Part shown: in pieces, positions 33,991 to 41,864 of the stretch | Numbering within the stretch: the stretch's first letter is position 1 | Layout of the letters: each line of letters opens with the position of its first letter | NCBI GenBank assembly: GCA_031460505.1 | Contig: JAVKTT010000006.1 | Span: forward strand, 66,732 to 130,731 | DNA length: 64,000 bases | Source of the DNA: JAAYTL01 sp031460505 | GTDB taxonomy: Bacteria; Bacillota; Clostridia; Tissierellales; Tissierellaceae | Direction: 5' to 3' | Notes under the pieces: generated by a model | Databases searched by the model: none | Told to the model about the DNA's origin: nothing | The model's input: only the letters and a program-made list of their open reading frames with translations | Position numbers and translations under genes: made by a program

Positions 33991-35175
33991 ATGAGTAGAA
34001 ATATCGGTACTACTGTGAGAGGAATAAGAACCCCAATTGTTAAAGAAGGGGACAATTTAATAAATATTGTTGTAGATTCTGTATTGGAAGCTGCAAAGAA
34101 TGAAAAATTTGAACTTAGAGATAAGGACGTAATAGGGATTACAGAATCCTTAGTTGCAAGAGCTCAAGGTAACTATGCAACTGCAGAGGATATAGCTAAA
34201 GACATTGAAACAAAATTCCCTCATGATATAGGTATTGTTTTCCCAATTTTAAGTAGAAATAGATTTTCAATTTTACTAAAGGGTATAGCTATGAGTAATA
34301 GAAAGGTACATCTACTTCTAAGCTATCCTTCAGATGAAGTAGGTAATCATCTTATGGATTTAGATAAAATGGATGAATTAAATATAAATCCTTATTCAGA
34401 TGTTTTAACTGAAGAGGACTATAGAAGACTATTTGGAGAAAAAGTACCTCATCCATTTACAGGAATAGACTATGTAAGCCTTTATAGAGAAATGGCTAAT
34501 GACAATATAGACATATATTTTTCAAACGACCCAAGAACAATACTAAAGTATACTAAAGATATTTTAGTAGCTAATATACACGATAGAGAAAGAACTAAAA
34601 GAATATTAAAAAATGCTGGAGCTAATATACTTTGGGGAATTGACGATATATTGACTTCACCAATAGATGGAAGTGGATATAATCCTGAATATGGTTTACT
34701 TGGATCAAATCTAGCTTCTGACCATGAAGTGAAACTATTCCCTAGGGATTCTCAAAATTATGTAGAAGAAATCCAAAAAATCCTTTATGAAAAAACAGGT
34801 AAAACCATTGAAGTAATGGTTTACGGAGATGGAGCTTTTAAAGACCCTGTAGGTAAGATATGGGAGTTAGCTGACCCAGTTGTATCACCTGGATATACAA
34901 AGGGCTTAAAAGGTACGCCAAATGAGCTAAAGCTTAAATATATAGTTGATACAGAGCTTGATGATTTACAAGGAGAAGAGGTATTAAAAGCAGTTAAACA
35001 AAAAATCTACACAAAAGATGTAGATCTTCTAAGCCAAGCAGAATCATTAGGAACTACTCCAAGACAGATTACAGATTTATTAGGAAGTCTATGCGACTTA
35101 ACAAGTGGAAGTGGAGATAAGGGAACTCCTGTAGTATTGGTGCAAGGATATTTTGACAATTTTGCAAGTGAATAG
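33991..35175 (+). CDS. Coenzyme F420-0:L-glutamate ligase-like (CofE/FbiB-type) protein
   Basis: The 394-residue protein starts at the ATG at 33991 (MSRNIGTTVRGIRTPIVKEG), seven bases after GGGAGG. The N-terminal part (GIRTPIVKEGDNL, DVIGITESLVARAQG) and the DGAFKDPVGKIWELADPV segment near residue 280 resemble the F420-0 gamma-glutamyl ligase superfamily. True CofE adds glutamates to F420, a cofactor not expected in clostridia. Firmicutes carry longer stand-alone homologues of unknown function and this is probably one. A GSGYNPEYGLLGSN segment follows the middle. No other F420 gene is in the window. The real substrate may be another carboxylate-plus-amine ligation. Confidence 0.72.
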   Translation: MSRNIGTTVRGIRTPIVKEGDNLINIVVDSVLEAAKNEKFELRDKDVIGITESLVARAQGNYATAEDIAKDIETKFPHDIGIVFPILSRNRFSILLKGIAMSNRKVHLLLSYPSDEVGNHLMDLDKMDELNINPYSDVLTEEDYRRLFGEKVPHPFTGIDYVSLYREMANDNIDIYFSNDPRTILKYTKDILVANIHDRERTKRILKNAGANILWGIDDILTSPIDGSGYNPEYGLLGSNLASDHEVKLFPRDSQNYVEEIQKILYEKTGKTIEVMVYGDGAFKDPVGKIWELADPVVSPGYTKGLKGTPNELKLKYIVDTELDDLQGEEVLKAVKQKIYTKDVDLLSQAESLGTTPRQITDLLGSLCDLTSGSGDKGTPVVLVQGYFDNFASE

Positions 35176-35182
35176 AACGAGT

Positions 35183-35220
35183 AATGCGACAAGGGGCGGT
35201 TCTCCTTGTCGCATTTTTGT
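35183..35220 (+). terminator. Terminator formed by a GGGGCGGTTCT-loop palindrome
   Basis: AATGCGACAAGG (35183-35194) pairs perfectly with CCTTGTCGCATT (35204-35215), a 12-bp stem followed by TTTTGTG. The 9-nt loop, GGCGGTTCT, resembles a widespread clostridial dispersed palindrome with GGGGACGGTTCT, so the terminator may derive from a REP-like element. Confidence 0.8.
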
Positions 35221-35236
35221 GTTTGTTCCTATAATT

Positions 35237-35283
35237 GGGGACATTCCCCAAATAGATAGACCGTCTTGCAGGGGTGTGTCCCC
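35237..35283. repeat. REP-like palindromic element, second family
   Basis: GGGGACATTCCCC at the left and GGGGTGTGTCCCC at the right are each short hairpins, and the outer GGGGACA and TGTCCCC pair with each other. The centre reads AGATAGACCGTCTTGC. Flanking GTTCCT and GTTCC lie outside. This paired-hairpin layout is typical of bacterial REP/BIME elements. It lies between the convergent CofE-like gene and the 35292-35729 gene. Confidence 0.65.
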
Positions 35284-35291
35284 GTTCCTTT

Positions 35292-35729
35292 TTACTCCAA
35301 ATACTCTATATCCAAATGAATTTGATCTGGCATGGCTTTTAGATTTGTCTTAACTATTATTGCTGGATAGTCATATTCTTGAGGTAGTACTTCGTTTGGA
35401 TTAGGGTCTATGTATTTTGCATAGACAACAATATCGAAGCTATCCTTCGAATATTCCTCTCTAACTATTTTTTCTATATCCACAAAATATCCTACAGATT
35501 TCTTTTCTCCTCTAGTGACTATTACATAGATATCATCCCTATATTTACAAGTCAATGCTCTTTCTTCCATTATGTATTGCGGTAACATCTCTACAATTTT
35601 TTCAGGAACATCCTCAATATCTAGAGCCTTAAATTTTACTAAGTCCTCCTTTTCCCCCATTATTTTAGGTAATAATAGACTTCCCATAATAATAATCAAA
35701 ACTAAACCGAAGATTAAATATTTTCTCAT
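35292..35729 (-). CDS. Exported hypothetical protein (PrcB-like C-terminal region possible)
   Basis: The protein has 145 residues from the ATG at 35729 (MRKYLIFGL), seven bases after GGAGGG; an ATG at 35744 overlaps that site. A signal anchor spans about residues 3-20 with no lipobox. The rest is one small alpha/beta domain with YVIVTRGEKKSVGYFVDIEKI, a pattern seen in PrcB-like beta-barrel domains, followed by a Pro-rich turn and YPAIIVKTNLK. The assignment is weak. It stands alone between a REP-like element and the surface-polymer operon's terminator. Confidence 0.6.
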   Translation of the reverse strand: MRKYLIFGLVLIIIMGSLLLPKIMGEKEDLVKFKALDIEDVPEKIVEMLPQYIMEERALTCKYRDDIYVIVTRGEKKSVGYFVDIEKIVREEYSKDSFDIVVYAKYIDPNPNEVLPQEYDYPAIIVKTNLKAMPDQIHLDIEYLE

Positions 35730-35807
35730 ATATACTCCCTCCATTTACAATATCAATATATTAATATTCTAAGAAGGGACAGATTATGAGAAATTTGACA
35801 AAGTTAT

Positions 35808-35832
35808 AGCCTCTGATTATTTATCAGAGGCT
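35808..35832 (-). terminator. Terminator of the surface-polymer operon
   Basis: AGCCTCTGAT (35808-35817) and ATCAGAGGCT (35823-35832) form a 10-bp perfect stem with a 5-nt loop, just after the tagA-like stop codon. The downstream T run on the minus strand is weak. Confidence 0.7.
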
Positions 35833-35836
35833 AATC

Positions 35837-36592
35837 TTATTTAATCACATTCTTATTAAATATAACTGTTAACATAAACTTTGGTAATACAAGTTGTCTT
35901 TTTATTCTTGATGGATCTTGAATCAATCTATATAGCCATTCTAAGCCTAGTTTTTGATATATTTCCGGTGCTCTTTTGGCATTTCCTGCAAGAATATCCA
36001 TAACTCCCCCATTGCCTATTATGACTTTAGCATTTAATCTATCTGAATTGCTATCTATCCACATCTCTTGTTTTGGAAAACCAAGTCCTACAAATATTAT
36101 ATCTGGTTTCTTATTATTGATATCTTCAACAATTTTTAGTTCTTCATCCGAATCCTTAATTCCTAGGTGACTTCCTTTAAAAAATCCATGATGGTATCCA
36201 GCTATTTTTATATTTGGATATTGTTTGCTAATATTCTCTGCTGCTTGTTTAGCAACTCCATCTTTACCACCTAATAAAAATAAGCTATATCCATTTTCGT
36301 TTGCAACTTCCAATAACTTAATCGAGGTATCAGATCCTGTAACTCTCTCTTTTAATGGTTTTCCTTGAATTTTAGCACCATATATTAGACCTATACCATC
36401 AGGTATTACTAGGTCCCCACGATTTAATAGTTCTCTTAGGTCTTTATCATCCTTAGCCGCCATTACGATCTCTGTATTAGGAGTATAAATCTTCATTAAT
36501 TTATCTCCTTTAAGATGCTCTTTTAAGAGCTCAACTGTATCCTTAAGAGTTGTATTATATATATCTACTCCAAATATGCTTATCTTTTCCAT
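35837..36592 (-). CDS. WecG/TagA/CpsF family glycosyltransferase
   Basis: The 251-residue GT26 enzyme has the family pattern: YTPNTEIVMAAKDDK near residue 38, PDGIGLIYGAKIQG (about 63-76), FLLGGKDGVAKQAAENI, and PDIIFVGLGFPKQEMWI (about 150-166) with the C-terminal WLYRLIQDPSR. TagA transfers N-acetylmannosamine to undecaprenyl-diphospho-GlcNAc, an early step of linkage-unit synthesis for secondary wall polymers. The catalytic Asp is likely that in PDGIG. It is the last gene of a seven-gene operon, with csaB immediately upstream, which suggests a pyruvylated wall polymer. Confidence 0.92.
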   Translation of the reverse strand: MEKISIFGVDIYNTTLKDTVELLKEHLKGDKLMKIYTPNTEIVMAAKDDKDLRELLNRGDLVIPDGIGLIYGAKIQGKPLKERVTGSDTSIKLLEVANENGYSLFLLGGKDGVAKQAAENISKQYPNIKIAGYHHGFFKGSHLGIKDSDEELKIVEDINNKKPDIIFVGLGFPKQEMWIDSNSDRLNAKVIIGNGGVMDILAGNAKRAPEIYQKLGLEWLYRLIQDPSRIKRQLVLPKFMLTVIFNKNVIK

Positions 36593-37702
36593 TTACTCAC
36601 CCGCTTTTAACAATTCTAAAGCCATATTAACATTTGAAATTGCCTTTTTCTTTAAATCTAAATCTTGTAGCTTAAGACTTTCTTTTAATTCTTCTTTATT
36701 ATTCCAAACTATATCAATATGCCCAATTAGTTCTTCAAAGTCTAAATCATCCACATTACACATATAATTCATATTTAATGAATTAAGTATTCCTTCAACC
36801 TTTGGATCATAAACTAGTCCTACCATTGGTACCTCTTGTCCTGCTGCATATATTAAGGAGTGTAATCTCATTGCAATTATCAAATCTAATCTATGGATTA
36901 CCCCCATAATTTCTTCTACAGAATATTTATCCCTTAATACATGACAATTACTACTTTTGACCTTATCTAATACTTCTAAGCTAATCTCTAGATCCTCAGG
37001 ATAATGCATAGGTATCAATATTACATCAACTTGATATTTATCTATTATGTAATCTATTGTCTTTGAGACAATTTCCACAAGGTTGGTTGCAGATTTCCAT
37101 TTTCTGATAGATATACCAATAAAACTTTTATTATCTGGAATTCCTTCTTTAACAAATATATTATCTATATGTTCTTCACTTGATGCTTCCAATGTAAATA
37201 CTGGGTCTGCTGTGACAAATATATTTTTATTCTTAACTCCCATTTCAGATAGATATACTTTTGAATCCTCATCTCTTAAAGTGATTAAGTCTACCTTATC
37301 TAATATAACTTTAGAAAGTTTTCTATTAATATTTCCATTAATAGGACCTATGCCATTAGCATAAACCATAATAGGTTTTCTAAGAAACTTTGCCAGACTC
37401 ATCACCGCAAGGTAATATAATAATGACCTAGTACTAGTTACATCCTGTAATAGACTTCCTCCACCGCTAATAAGTAATGATGTGCTCTTTATGGCCTTGA
37501 TTACTTCCATGAATTTAAATCTATTTATTGCTTTAACATTATACATAACATTAGTTTTTTCTGGATTATTTGATAGCACAACTATATTTAGTTTACTGTC
37601 TAAACTTCTTATATCTTTTACTATAGCTTTTAATATGGCATCATCGCCACTATTATCAAATCCATAATAACCAGATACAAGTATTGATTTAGCTGAACTC
37701 AT
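36593..37702 (-). CDS. csaB: Polysaccharide pyruvyl transferase CsaB
   Basis: The 369-residue protein has GYYGFDNSGDDAILKAI at the N-terminus, GGGSLLQDVTSTRSLLYY (about 75-92), a C-terminal MRLHSLIYAAGQEVPMVGLVYDPKV block and a conserved HYPEDLE segment. CsaB adds a ketal pyruvate group to wall polysaccharide, which is the binding site for SLH-domain surface proteins in Bacillus anthracis and clostridia. It is adjacent to the TagA-like gene with no gap. AGAGGAG precedes the ATG. SLH proteins are not seen in this window but are expected elsewhere in the genome. Confidence 0.93.
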   Translation of the reverse strand: MSSAKSILVSGYYGFDNSGDDAILKAIVKDIRSLDSKLNIVVLSNNPEKTNVMYNVKAINRFKFMEVIKAIKSTSLLISGGGSLLQDVTSTRSLLYYLAVMSLAKFLRKPIMVYANGIGPINGNINRKLSKVILDKVDLITLRDEDSKVYLSEMGVKNKNIFVTADPVFTLEASSEEHIDNIFVKEGIPDNKSFIGISIRKWKSATNLVEIVSKTIDYIIDKYQVDVILIPMHYPEDLEISLEVLDKVKSSNCHVLRDKYSVEEIMGVIHRLDLIIAMRLHSLIYAAGQEVPMVGLVYDPKVEGILNSLNMNYMCNVDDLDFEELIGHIDIVWNNKEELKESLKLQDLDLKKKAISNVNMALELLKAGE

Positions 37703-37716
37703 AGTAATTCTCCTCT

Positions 37717-39048
37717 TTAAGAAATCTCGTTTTCTTTTTCCTTTATCCTAAGCAAAGTTAAGATTAATGAGACCATTATCCAAAAAGTGATGATAATTTT
37801 AGGTAAATATAGGATGTTTTCAACTAAACCATGAAATAAAACTGCTCCTAAACCTGCTAATACACCTGCTGCCATCACTTTAATATATTTATCATCCTGT
37901 TTAACTAAATATTTTACACCATATTTAAACGATACAAATAAAAACAATAGAAAAGCTATAAGTCCTGGAATACCCATTTCTGCAGCTGTTTCTAGATAAG
38001 TATTATGGGCATGAAATGTAGGCATAGTCCTAATATAAGTTTCAAAGGTTTGCTTAAATGGTTGATGTCCAAATCCGACTCCAGCTACCCAATAATCCCT
38101 TATTATGTCCAAAGTAATTCCCCACATAGTTATTCTATAAGCATTAGATGAATCACTTAAATTCCCAATACTTAATATCCTATTGATAATTGAATCTGGC
38201 AATAGAAATACTCCAGCTATAGATATTGGTATAAGGGTTAACAATAATCTTTTCTCTATTAATATAATAAATATTAAGGCAGAAAACGCAAATCCAAGCC
38301 ATCCCCCACGGGATTGTGTCAACACAAGGGCTAAAACCATAATTAAAGTTGTCCCCAAAAATATAACCTTTTTACTTAATTTCTTACTATACCAAAATAG
38401 AGCTACTGACAATGGTATTATCATTTCTAAATACTCTGCTAGGATATTTGGATTGTTAAATACAGAGTAGACCCTAGTTGTCATACCTGGATTAGCCTCC
38501 ATATCAACCCAAGCAGCTTCAATTTCCACTCCAACTACATATTGGTATAAACCATAAAGCGCAACAAGGGTTGCAGAGAACACTAATACAGTGACTATTG
38601 TATTAAAATCCTTTTTCTCTTTAACCGTATTAATCATTACAAATAAAAAGCTTAATCCGCCCATATGCAATGCTAAATCCCTAAGACTACCAACTGGATT
38701 TATGGATGTTATAGTAGAAAGGACAATTATTATTAGATATAGTATTATTGGCATATCTACCTTTGTCTTAGTCAATGGATTTGCATCTTTAACTACATTG
38801 TTGAATACAAATACTGCTAATAAGAAATACATAAATAGTAAATTTAGCATATCTGGTAAAAATGGCAATATAAACACTCCTGCCATTAGTCCAATCTTTA
38901 CATCATATAATATCAATACAACACCTATCAATCCTATAAATGCTGCTGCGAAATATTTTAAAGGTAAGATAGGGTATAGTACTGAGAACAAAATACCAAA
39001 TAGTATAGGAATGATTAATTCTTTACGTCTTATTTGTTCTACCACCAC
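37717..39048 (-). CDS. O-antigen ligase/polymerase-like membrane protein
   Basis: The 443-residue polytopic protein has about 11 membrane segments and a Wzy_C-type centre: LVLTQSRGGWLGFAFS near residues 243-258, a periplasmic-type loop with VGFGHQPFKQTF and the conserved HAHNTYLETAAEMGIPGLIAF (about 340-360). The family includes O-antigen ligases, polymerases and teichuronic-acid polymerases. In a Gram-positive context it probably polymerises or transfers a lipid-linked surface glycan. The start is a GTG at 39048 six bases after GGAGG. Its first codons overlap the upstream gene by 10 bp. Confidence 0.85.
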   Translation of the reverse strand: MVVEQIRRKELIIPILFGILFSVLYPILPLKYFAAAFIGLIGVVLILYDVKIGLMAGVFILPFLPDMLNLLFMYFLLAVFVFNNVVKDANPLTKTKVDMPIILYLIIIVLSTITSINPVGSLRDLALHMGGLSFLFVMINTVKEKKDFNTIVTVLVFSATLVALYGLYQYVVGVEIEAAWVDMEANPGMTTRVYSVFNNPNILAEYLEMIIPLSVALFWYSKKLSKKVIFLGTTLIMVLALVLTQSRGGWLGFAFSALIFIILIEKRLLLTLIPISIAGVFLLPDSIINRILSIGNLSDSSNAYRITMWGITLDIIRDYWVAGVGFGHQPFKQTFETYIRTMPTFHAHNTYLETAAEMGIPGLIAFLLFLFVSFKYGVKYLVKQDDKYIKVMAAGVLAGLGAVLFHGLVENILYLPKIIITFWIMVSLILTLLRIKEKENEIS

Positions 39049-39596
39049 TGATCTCCTCCTTCTTCATCAATGATAAATAGATCTCTTATAAATCTATATA
39101 TAAATGAGTTGTTTAAAAATTTTTCTAAACCTTCACCTAAGATTAAAATAATCATCGTTATGAATATTAATCCAAAGGACAGTATATAGGACCTACCTGA
39201 AAATGCACCTTTAATTAAATTATTTATTATTACTCCTATGGCAAAGAATAGTACAAAGACTGTTAAAGATCTTATTAATGCAATATTGGTACCGAATAAT
39301 TTACTAATATTAGTATAAATTAAACTTTCTTCTCCAATTCTCTTAAAAAAATCATTAAGTCTTTTAAAAATATTTGTAACAAAATCCAAAATCTTAGAAA
39401 ACAATTTATAAAAAATACTTGTTTCAATAAACATATAATTTTTGGTAAATATACCGATAAATATGGAACCATTTGTTAGATATGAAATGCATCTTTTAAA
39501 AGATTCTACTATCCTTTTTAAAATACTCCCTTTATAAGCCAAAGTAAATGCATCATAAGCTCCAACAAAGATCCTTATAATGAAGCTATTATACAT
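39039..39596 (-). CDS. Hypothetical membrane protein of the surface-polymer operon
   Basis: The 185-residue protein has a hydrophobic N-terminus and clear spans at about 108-128 and 137-155, with basic amphipathic stretches between (FKRLNDFFKRIGEE). It ends in an acidic motif EEGGDQWW. The family was not recognised. It overlaps the downstream polymerase-like gene by 10 bp and is 15 bp after the DUF4330 gene, so it is translationally embedded in the operon and probably serves the same polymer pathway. Confidence 0.7.
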   Translation of the reverse strand: MYNSFIIRIFVGAYDAFTLAYKGSILKRIVESFKRCISYLTNGSIFIGIFTKNYMFIETSIFYKLFSKILDFVTNIFKRLNDFFKRIGEESLIYTNISKLFGTNIALIRSLTVFVLFFAIGVIINNLIKGAFSGRSYILSFGLIFITMIILILGEGLEKFLNNSFIYRFIRDLFIIDEEGGDQWW

Positions 39597-39611
39597 AATA
39601 TCACTCCTAGC

Positions 39612-40097
39612 TTATTCAAGCACTTTTATCCCAAGTACAGTTCCGAAAAATGCTATCTTTTTATTCTTTAATCTATATTGGATACCTACTCTAGTTTGCT
39701 CTCCACCTACAACTACTACATCTGGATTATCTTTTACATCTGCTTCAACTTTAAAAGTAACAGTGTATTTCTCTGGTACTTCTGCATTCACCCATTCTCC
39801 ATCTCTTTCCAAGGGCTCCGTAAATGGCTGAACTTCTTTCTCAACAATAGTTCCTACAAACTCTCCCTTATCATAGTGATATAAAGGGTCTCCAACTTCA
39901 ATATTATCAACTGAAACCATTCTAATATCTTGCACCTCATATGTAATATGAGCTTTTGATGACTCACTAACAATTATTGGTTTGGACTGCATTCTCTTAG
40001 CTCCACCAACTATTAATAATCCTAAAATCAATACTACTGACAAATCTATGATATTTATTAATCCAAATAGTTTTCCTTTTTCATTGATTATTTTCAT
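39612..40097 (-). CDS. DUF4330 domain-containing membrane-anchored protein
   Basis: The 161-residue protein has an N-terminal span (about 13-32, LINIIDLSVVLILGLLIVGG) and an extracytoplasmic beta-rich domain with ITYEVQDIRMVSVDNIEVGDPLYHYDKG in part, then TVTFKVEADVKDN. This matches DUF4330 proteins, which are usually encoded with surface-polysaccharide genes. The role is unknown. Its ATG overlaps the stop of the upstream glycosyltransferase gene as TAATG, so translation is coupled. Confidence 0.8.
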   Translation of the reverse strand: MKIINEKGKLFGLINIIDLSVVLILGLLIVGGAKRMQSKPIIVSESSKAHITYEVQDIRMVSVDNIEVGDPLYHYDKGEFVGTIVEKEVQPFTEPLERDGEWVNAEVPEKYTVTFKVEADVKDNPDVVVVGGEQTRVGIQYRLKNKKIAFFGTVLGIKVLE

Positions 40098-41224
40098 TAT
40101 TTTACCTCCACACTATTCAAAATTTCATTGTAAATTTCAACATGTCTTCTTGCCATTGGTTCTGATGAAAAATTGTCTTTAACATTGTTATATAGATTTT
40201 CACCCATTATCTTATGTTTCTCAGGATTACTTAGTAAATAATTTACCTTATCTGCTAATGCCTTGTAATCACCTACATCAATTGTATATCCATTATAATC
40301 ATCTTTTACAAGCATACTTACGCCACCAACCTTAGTGGATATTATAGGTTTTTTCATCCTTGCCCCTTCTAAGATAACATAAGGGAAACTTTCACTAATT
40401 GATGTTAATATATTTATATCTATTGCATTAAAAAATGAATAGGGATCCTTTACATAACCAACAAAATGAACATATTCCCCTATTCCCAATTCCTCCACTA
40501 TAGAACTCAATCTTTTTTTATCGTTACCATCTCCAGCAATTAAAAAAAGAACATCATCTCTTTCTTTAAGTACCACATCAGCAGCTCTAATAAATGTTTC
40601 ATGATCCTTTACCGCATCCAATCTAGCAATTATTCCAATAATGGTTTTATTACCAGCATCAATATTGTATCTGCTTACAAAGTCATCCTTTGAAACATAA
40701 TTCATTTCGCTTTCTAGATCTATTCCATTATAGGCAGTAAATATTTTATCGGATTTGAATCCTCTCTCTACAAGCATATCTTTGAATGAATCTGATATTG
40801 CAATATAATAGTCAAATCTATTAAGTGCAACTTTATTTAGATTTGTAAATATCAATTTCTTATAGAAATTATCCTTAAAATCCAATTCATAATCACTATG
40901 TATTGTTGTAATAAATGGCTTTCTCACCCTGCTTTTTAAAAACATGGCTACAAAGTTAGCTCTAGCACCATGACAATGTATGATATCATAATTTTTATTA
41001 TTTATTTCTTCTTCTAATCTTGAAATCACAGACATATCTAATCTGCCCTTTTGTTCAAATACTTCAATGTCTATATTCGAATCCTTAACTTCTTCATAAA
41101 ATGTATCTTTAATAAAACAAATAATTTTAACATCGATAATATTTTGTAAGCCTTTCATTAAAGATATAATATGGGTCTTGGCTCCACCAGTATCTCCACC
41201 ACTTATTAAATGAAGTACTTTCAT
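40097..41224 (-). CDS. Family 4 glycosyltransferase
   Basis: The 375-residue GT-B enzyme has an N-terminal LISGGDTGGAKTHIISL motif (glycine-rich acceptor side), HCHGARANFVA, a central Rossmann unit with IIARLDAVKDHETFIRAA (about 195-212) and the nucleotide-sugar site ESFPYVILEGARMKKPIISTKVGG (key residues E-S-F-P and E near 285-300). It is a retaining transferase using a UDP- or GDP-sugar; the sugar cannot be predicted. GGAGG lies before the ATG. It is followed without a gap by the DUF4330 gene. Confidence 0.92.
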   Translation of the reverse strand: MKVLHLISGGDTGGAKTHIISLMKGLQNIIDVKIICFIKDTFYEEVKDSNIDIEVFEQKGRLDMSVISRLEEEINNKNYDIIHCHGARANFVAMFLKSRVRKPFITTIHSDYELDFKDNFYKKLIFTNLNKVALNRFDYYIAISDSFKDMLVERGFKSDKIFTAYNGIDLESEMNYVSKDDFVSRYNIDAGNKTIIGIIARLDAVKDHETFIRAADVVLKERDDVLFLIAGDGNDKKRLSSIVEELGIGEYVHFVGYVKDPYSFFNAIDINILTSISESFPYVILEGARMKKPIISTKVGGVSMLVKDDYNGYTIDVGDYKALADKVNYLLSNPEKHKIMGENLYNNVKDNFSSEPMARRHVEIYNEILNSVEVK

Positions 41225-41257
41225 TAGGTAATCCTCCTTCCTAATCGATAATCACTA

Positions 41258-41722
41258 CTATCTAATTTCATAATCTCCTCTTACTAGAAATATGGAATCA
41301 GTAACTGCATAAGCACCCCTACCATCGTCTCTAGGGATGATTAATAGATGGTTTGAGGGTAAATGGTTTATTTCATCATCAATATCCTTCCCATCTGTTA
41401 CATCTGATAAACCTTTATTAACTTCCACACCATGTGCTGTTGATTTACCACCGCGTAAAATTATCTCTGTTCCAGCTTTTCCTATTAGGGACTGTCCTTG
41501 TTGAAGTTCAACAACTACCAATTCACTGGAGCTTCCTCCACCACTTGTGTTTGCAATTTTTACATCTATGTATTCTTTTATTTGATCGATTTTATTGTTA
41601 ACAAAGCTCAAAGTAACTAAAGGGTCTTCTACTGAACCTGGTTCAGAAAATGCAATTGCTGATCCAAGTAATACTATTGCTCCACTCATGACTACAATGG
41701 ATTTTTTTATCTTTTTCTTCAT
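41258..41722 (-). CDS. Small secreted protein with Ser/Gly linker
   Basis: The precursor has 154 residues from the ATG at 41722, five bases after GGAGG (a TTG at 41734 lies before the site). The signal peptide is MKKKIKKSIVVMSGAIVLLG with cleavage near AFS. A short coiled segment (VNNKIDQIKEYIDVKI), a SGGGSSSE linker and a C-terminal domain of about 85 residues (GQSLIGKAGTEIILRGGKST, NHLLIIPRDDGRG, FLVRGDYEI) follow. Domains of this kind recur in secreted clostridial proteins, but no function is known to me. It is the first gene of the seven-gene polymer operon. Confidence 0.75.
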   Translation of the reverse strand: MKKKIKKSIVVMSGAIVLLGSAIAFSEPGSVEDPLVTLSFVNNKIDQIKEYIDVKIANTSGGGSSSELVVVELQQGQSLIGKAGTEIILRGGKSTAHGVEVNKGLSDVTDGKDIDDEINHLPSNHLLIIPRDDGRGAYAVTDSIFLVRGDYEIR

Positions 41723-41831
41723 AATAACCTCCAAATTCTATTTAAACTCTATTAATTAGTATACTGGAAATTAGACATTAATACAAACAAATTTGATATG
41801 AATTACCCCAACTTAAGTAAATATATATAAT

Positions 41832-41861
41832 AAAAATGTATCTACTTCCACAGTAGATACA
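41832..41861 (-). terminator. Terminator of the MBOAT-DHHW operon
   Basis: TGTATCTACT (41837-41846) and AGTAGATACA (41852-41861) form a 10-bp perfect stem with a 5-nt loop, followed on the minus strand by TTTTTATT. It isolates the acylation pair from the polymer operon. Confidence 0.9.
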
Positions 41862-41864
41862 CCT

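Noticed and set aside
35773..35790. GGGACAG sequence as another REP copy
   Set aside because: Only seven bases match and no inverted arm was found.
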